Assembly: GCA_003518885.1 (NCBI GenBank)
Contig: DOXU01000085.1
Coordinates: 1 to 5,640 of the forward strand
DNA from: Oscillospiraceae bacterium
GTDB taxonomy: Bacteria; Bacillota; Clostridia; Oscillospirales; Ethanoligenentaceae
DNA length: 5,640 bases
Reading direction: 5' to 3'
The first letter of the stretch is position 1. Every line of letters begins with the position of its first letter. This document shows positions 5,081 to 5,640 of the stretch, piece after piece. The notes under the pieces were generated by a model, which did not search any database, was not told where the DNA came from, and was given only the letters and a program-made list of their open reading frames with translations. A program made the position numbers and the translations under genes.

Positions 5081-5640
5081 ATGGGTTTTGTTCGCTATGA
5101 GCAGGACGGTTTTGTCGGTATTGTTACAATCGACCGCGAAAAAGCGTTGAATGCTTTAAATACACAGGTGCTTTCCGATTTGGAGGCTGTCTTTGACAGC
5201 GTACCTCTTGATAAAACTCGTTGCCTGATCGTCACGGGCGCAGGCCAGAAATCTTTTGTCGCTGGTGCTGATATTGCTGAGATGAGCACGAAGACCAGAG
5301 CAGAAGGGCAGACTTTCAGTGCAAAAGGCAATGAAGTCTTCAGGAAGATTGAATCTTTCCCGATCCCAATTATTGCAGCAGTCAATGGATTTGCGTTGGG
5401 TGGCGGTTGTGAACTGTCACTGAGCTGTGATATTCGTTTGGCATCTGAAAATGCAATGTTTGGTCAGCCAGAAGTTGGTTTGGGAATCACAGCCGGTTTC
5501 GGTGGCACACAGCGTCTTGCACGTACTATTGGCGTGGGCAAGGCAAAGGAACTGTTATATTCTTGTCGGAATGTAAAGGCTCCAGAAGCACTGTCCGTTG
5601 GCTTGGTCAATGCTGTTTATCCAGCGGATCAGTTGATGGC
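5081..5640 (+). CDS. crt: enoyl-CoA hydratase / 3-hydroxybutyryl-CoA dehydratase (crotonase), 3' end outside window
   Basis: A crotonase-fold hydratase that interconverts 3-hydroxybutyryl-CoA and crotonyl-CoA. The first 186 codons are present, about 70% of the usual 260, and the frame is open to the window edge. Seen: an N-terminal strand with IVTIDREKALNALN; the oxyanion-hole loop AGADI (61-65), whose backbone binds the thioester carbonyl; FALGGGCEL with catalytic E111; and GQPEVGLGITAGFGGTQRL with catalytic E131. Both glutamates needed for hydration are therefore present, which argues for a true hydratase rather than an isomerase or other superfamily member. It lies 42 bases after thiolase, probably in the same transcript. 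The intermediate 3-hydroxybutyryl-CoA dehydrogenase is not between them and would be expected further downstream or elsewhere. Crt of butyrate formation is favoured over fatty-acid oxidation by the anaerobe-like setting. Confidence 0.93.
   Translation, partial: MGFVRYEQDGFVGIVTIDREKALNALNTQVLSDLEAVFDSVPLDKTRCLIVTGAGQKSFVAGADIAEMSTKTRAEGQTFSAKGNEVFRKIESFPIPIIAAVNGFALGGGCELSLSCDIRLASENAMFGQPEVGLGITAGFGGTQRLARTIGVGKAKELLYSCRNVKAPEALSVGLVNAVYPADQLM

Noticed and set aside
1..5640. CRISPR array, insertion sequence, tRNA, rRNA or phage-like module
   Set aside because: No regularly spaced repeats, transposase-like frames, terminal inverted repeats, tRNA cloverleaf or rRNA-like segments were found on reading both strands.

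Overview
The window looks like chromosome from a strictly anaerobic, low-to-moderate G+C Firmicute, most likely a Negativicutes or Clostridia fermenter. The reasons are strong AGGAGG-type ribosome binding sites, AT-rich intergenic DNA, a butyrate-type acetyl-CoA condensation locus (thiolase then crotonase), a one-chain CoA-transferase of the propionate/acetoacetate type whose C-terminus I recall as close to the Megasphaera-type Pct, and a good match to the redox repressor Rex operator. The taxonomic call is inference and was not checked by a search.

Layout. Positions 1-180 hold the 5' flank of the first gene, with an isolated TATAAT. Positions 181-1584 (+) encode an FAD-dependent DAO-family oxidoreductase with a C-terminal four-cysteine BFD-type [2Fe-2S] domain (GlpA/L-2-hydroxyglutarate oxidase-like). 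It ends at a 17-bp perfect hairpin terminator. A second terminator, facing the other way, serves the convergent gene at 1739-3298 (-), a 519-residue family I acyl-CoA:acetate/3-ketoacid CoA-transferase that starts at TTG. Then comes a 555-base divergent control region (3299-3853). After it are acetyl-CoA C-acetyltransferase (3854-5038, +) and, 42 bases on, an enoyl-CoA hydratase/crotonase (5081 to beyond the window end, +).

How the genes fit together. Thiolase condenses two acetyl-CoA to acetoacetyl-CoA. After reduction by a 3-hydroxybutyryl-CoA dehydrogenase not seen here, crotonase makes crotonyl-CoA for butyrate or related products. The divergent CoA-transferase could exchange CoA between acetate and an acyl or 3-ketoacyl product of this route. 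The FAD/Fe-S oxidoreductase is separated by terminators and need not belong to the pathway.

The most informative part is the divergent control region. It contains a thiolase promoter with an extended -10 and a 17-bp spacer; an 18-bp Rex-like operator lying on that -10; a purine-rich leader with an upstream Shine-Dalgarno-like stretch; a CoA-transferase promoter with a 17-bp spacer; a 19-bp dyad with perfect 7-bp arms; and further inverted repeats. I see no mobile element, CRISPR array, tRNA or rRNA, and no convincing new multi-gene system. The genes belong to known families, and the unexplained signal is regulatory.
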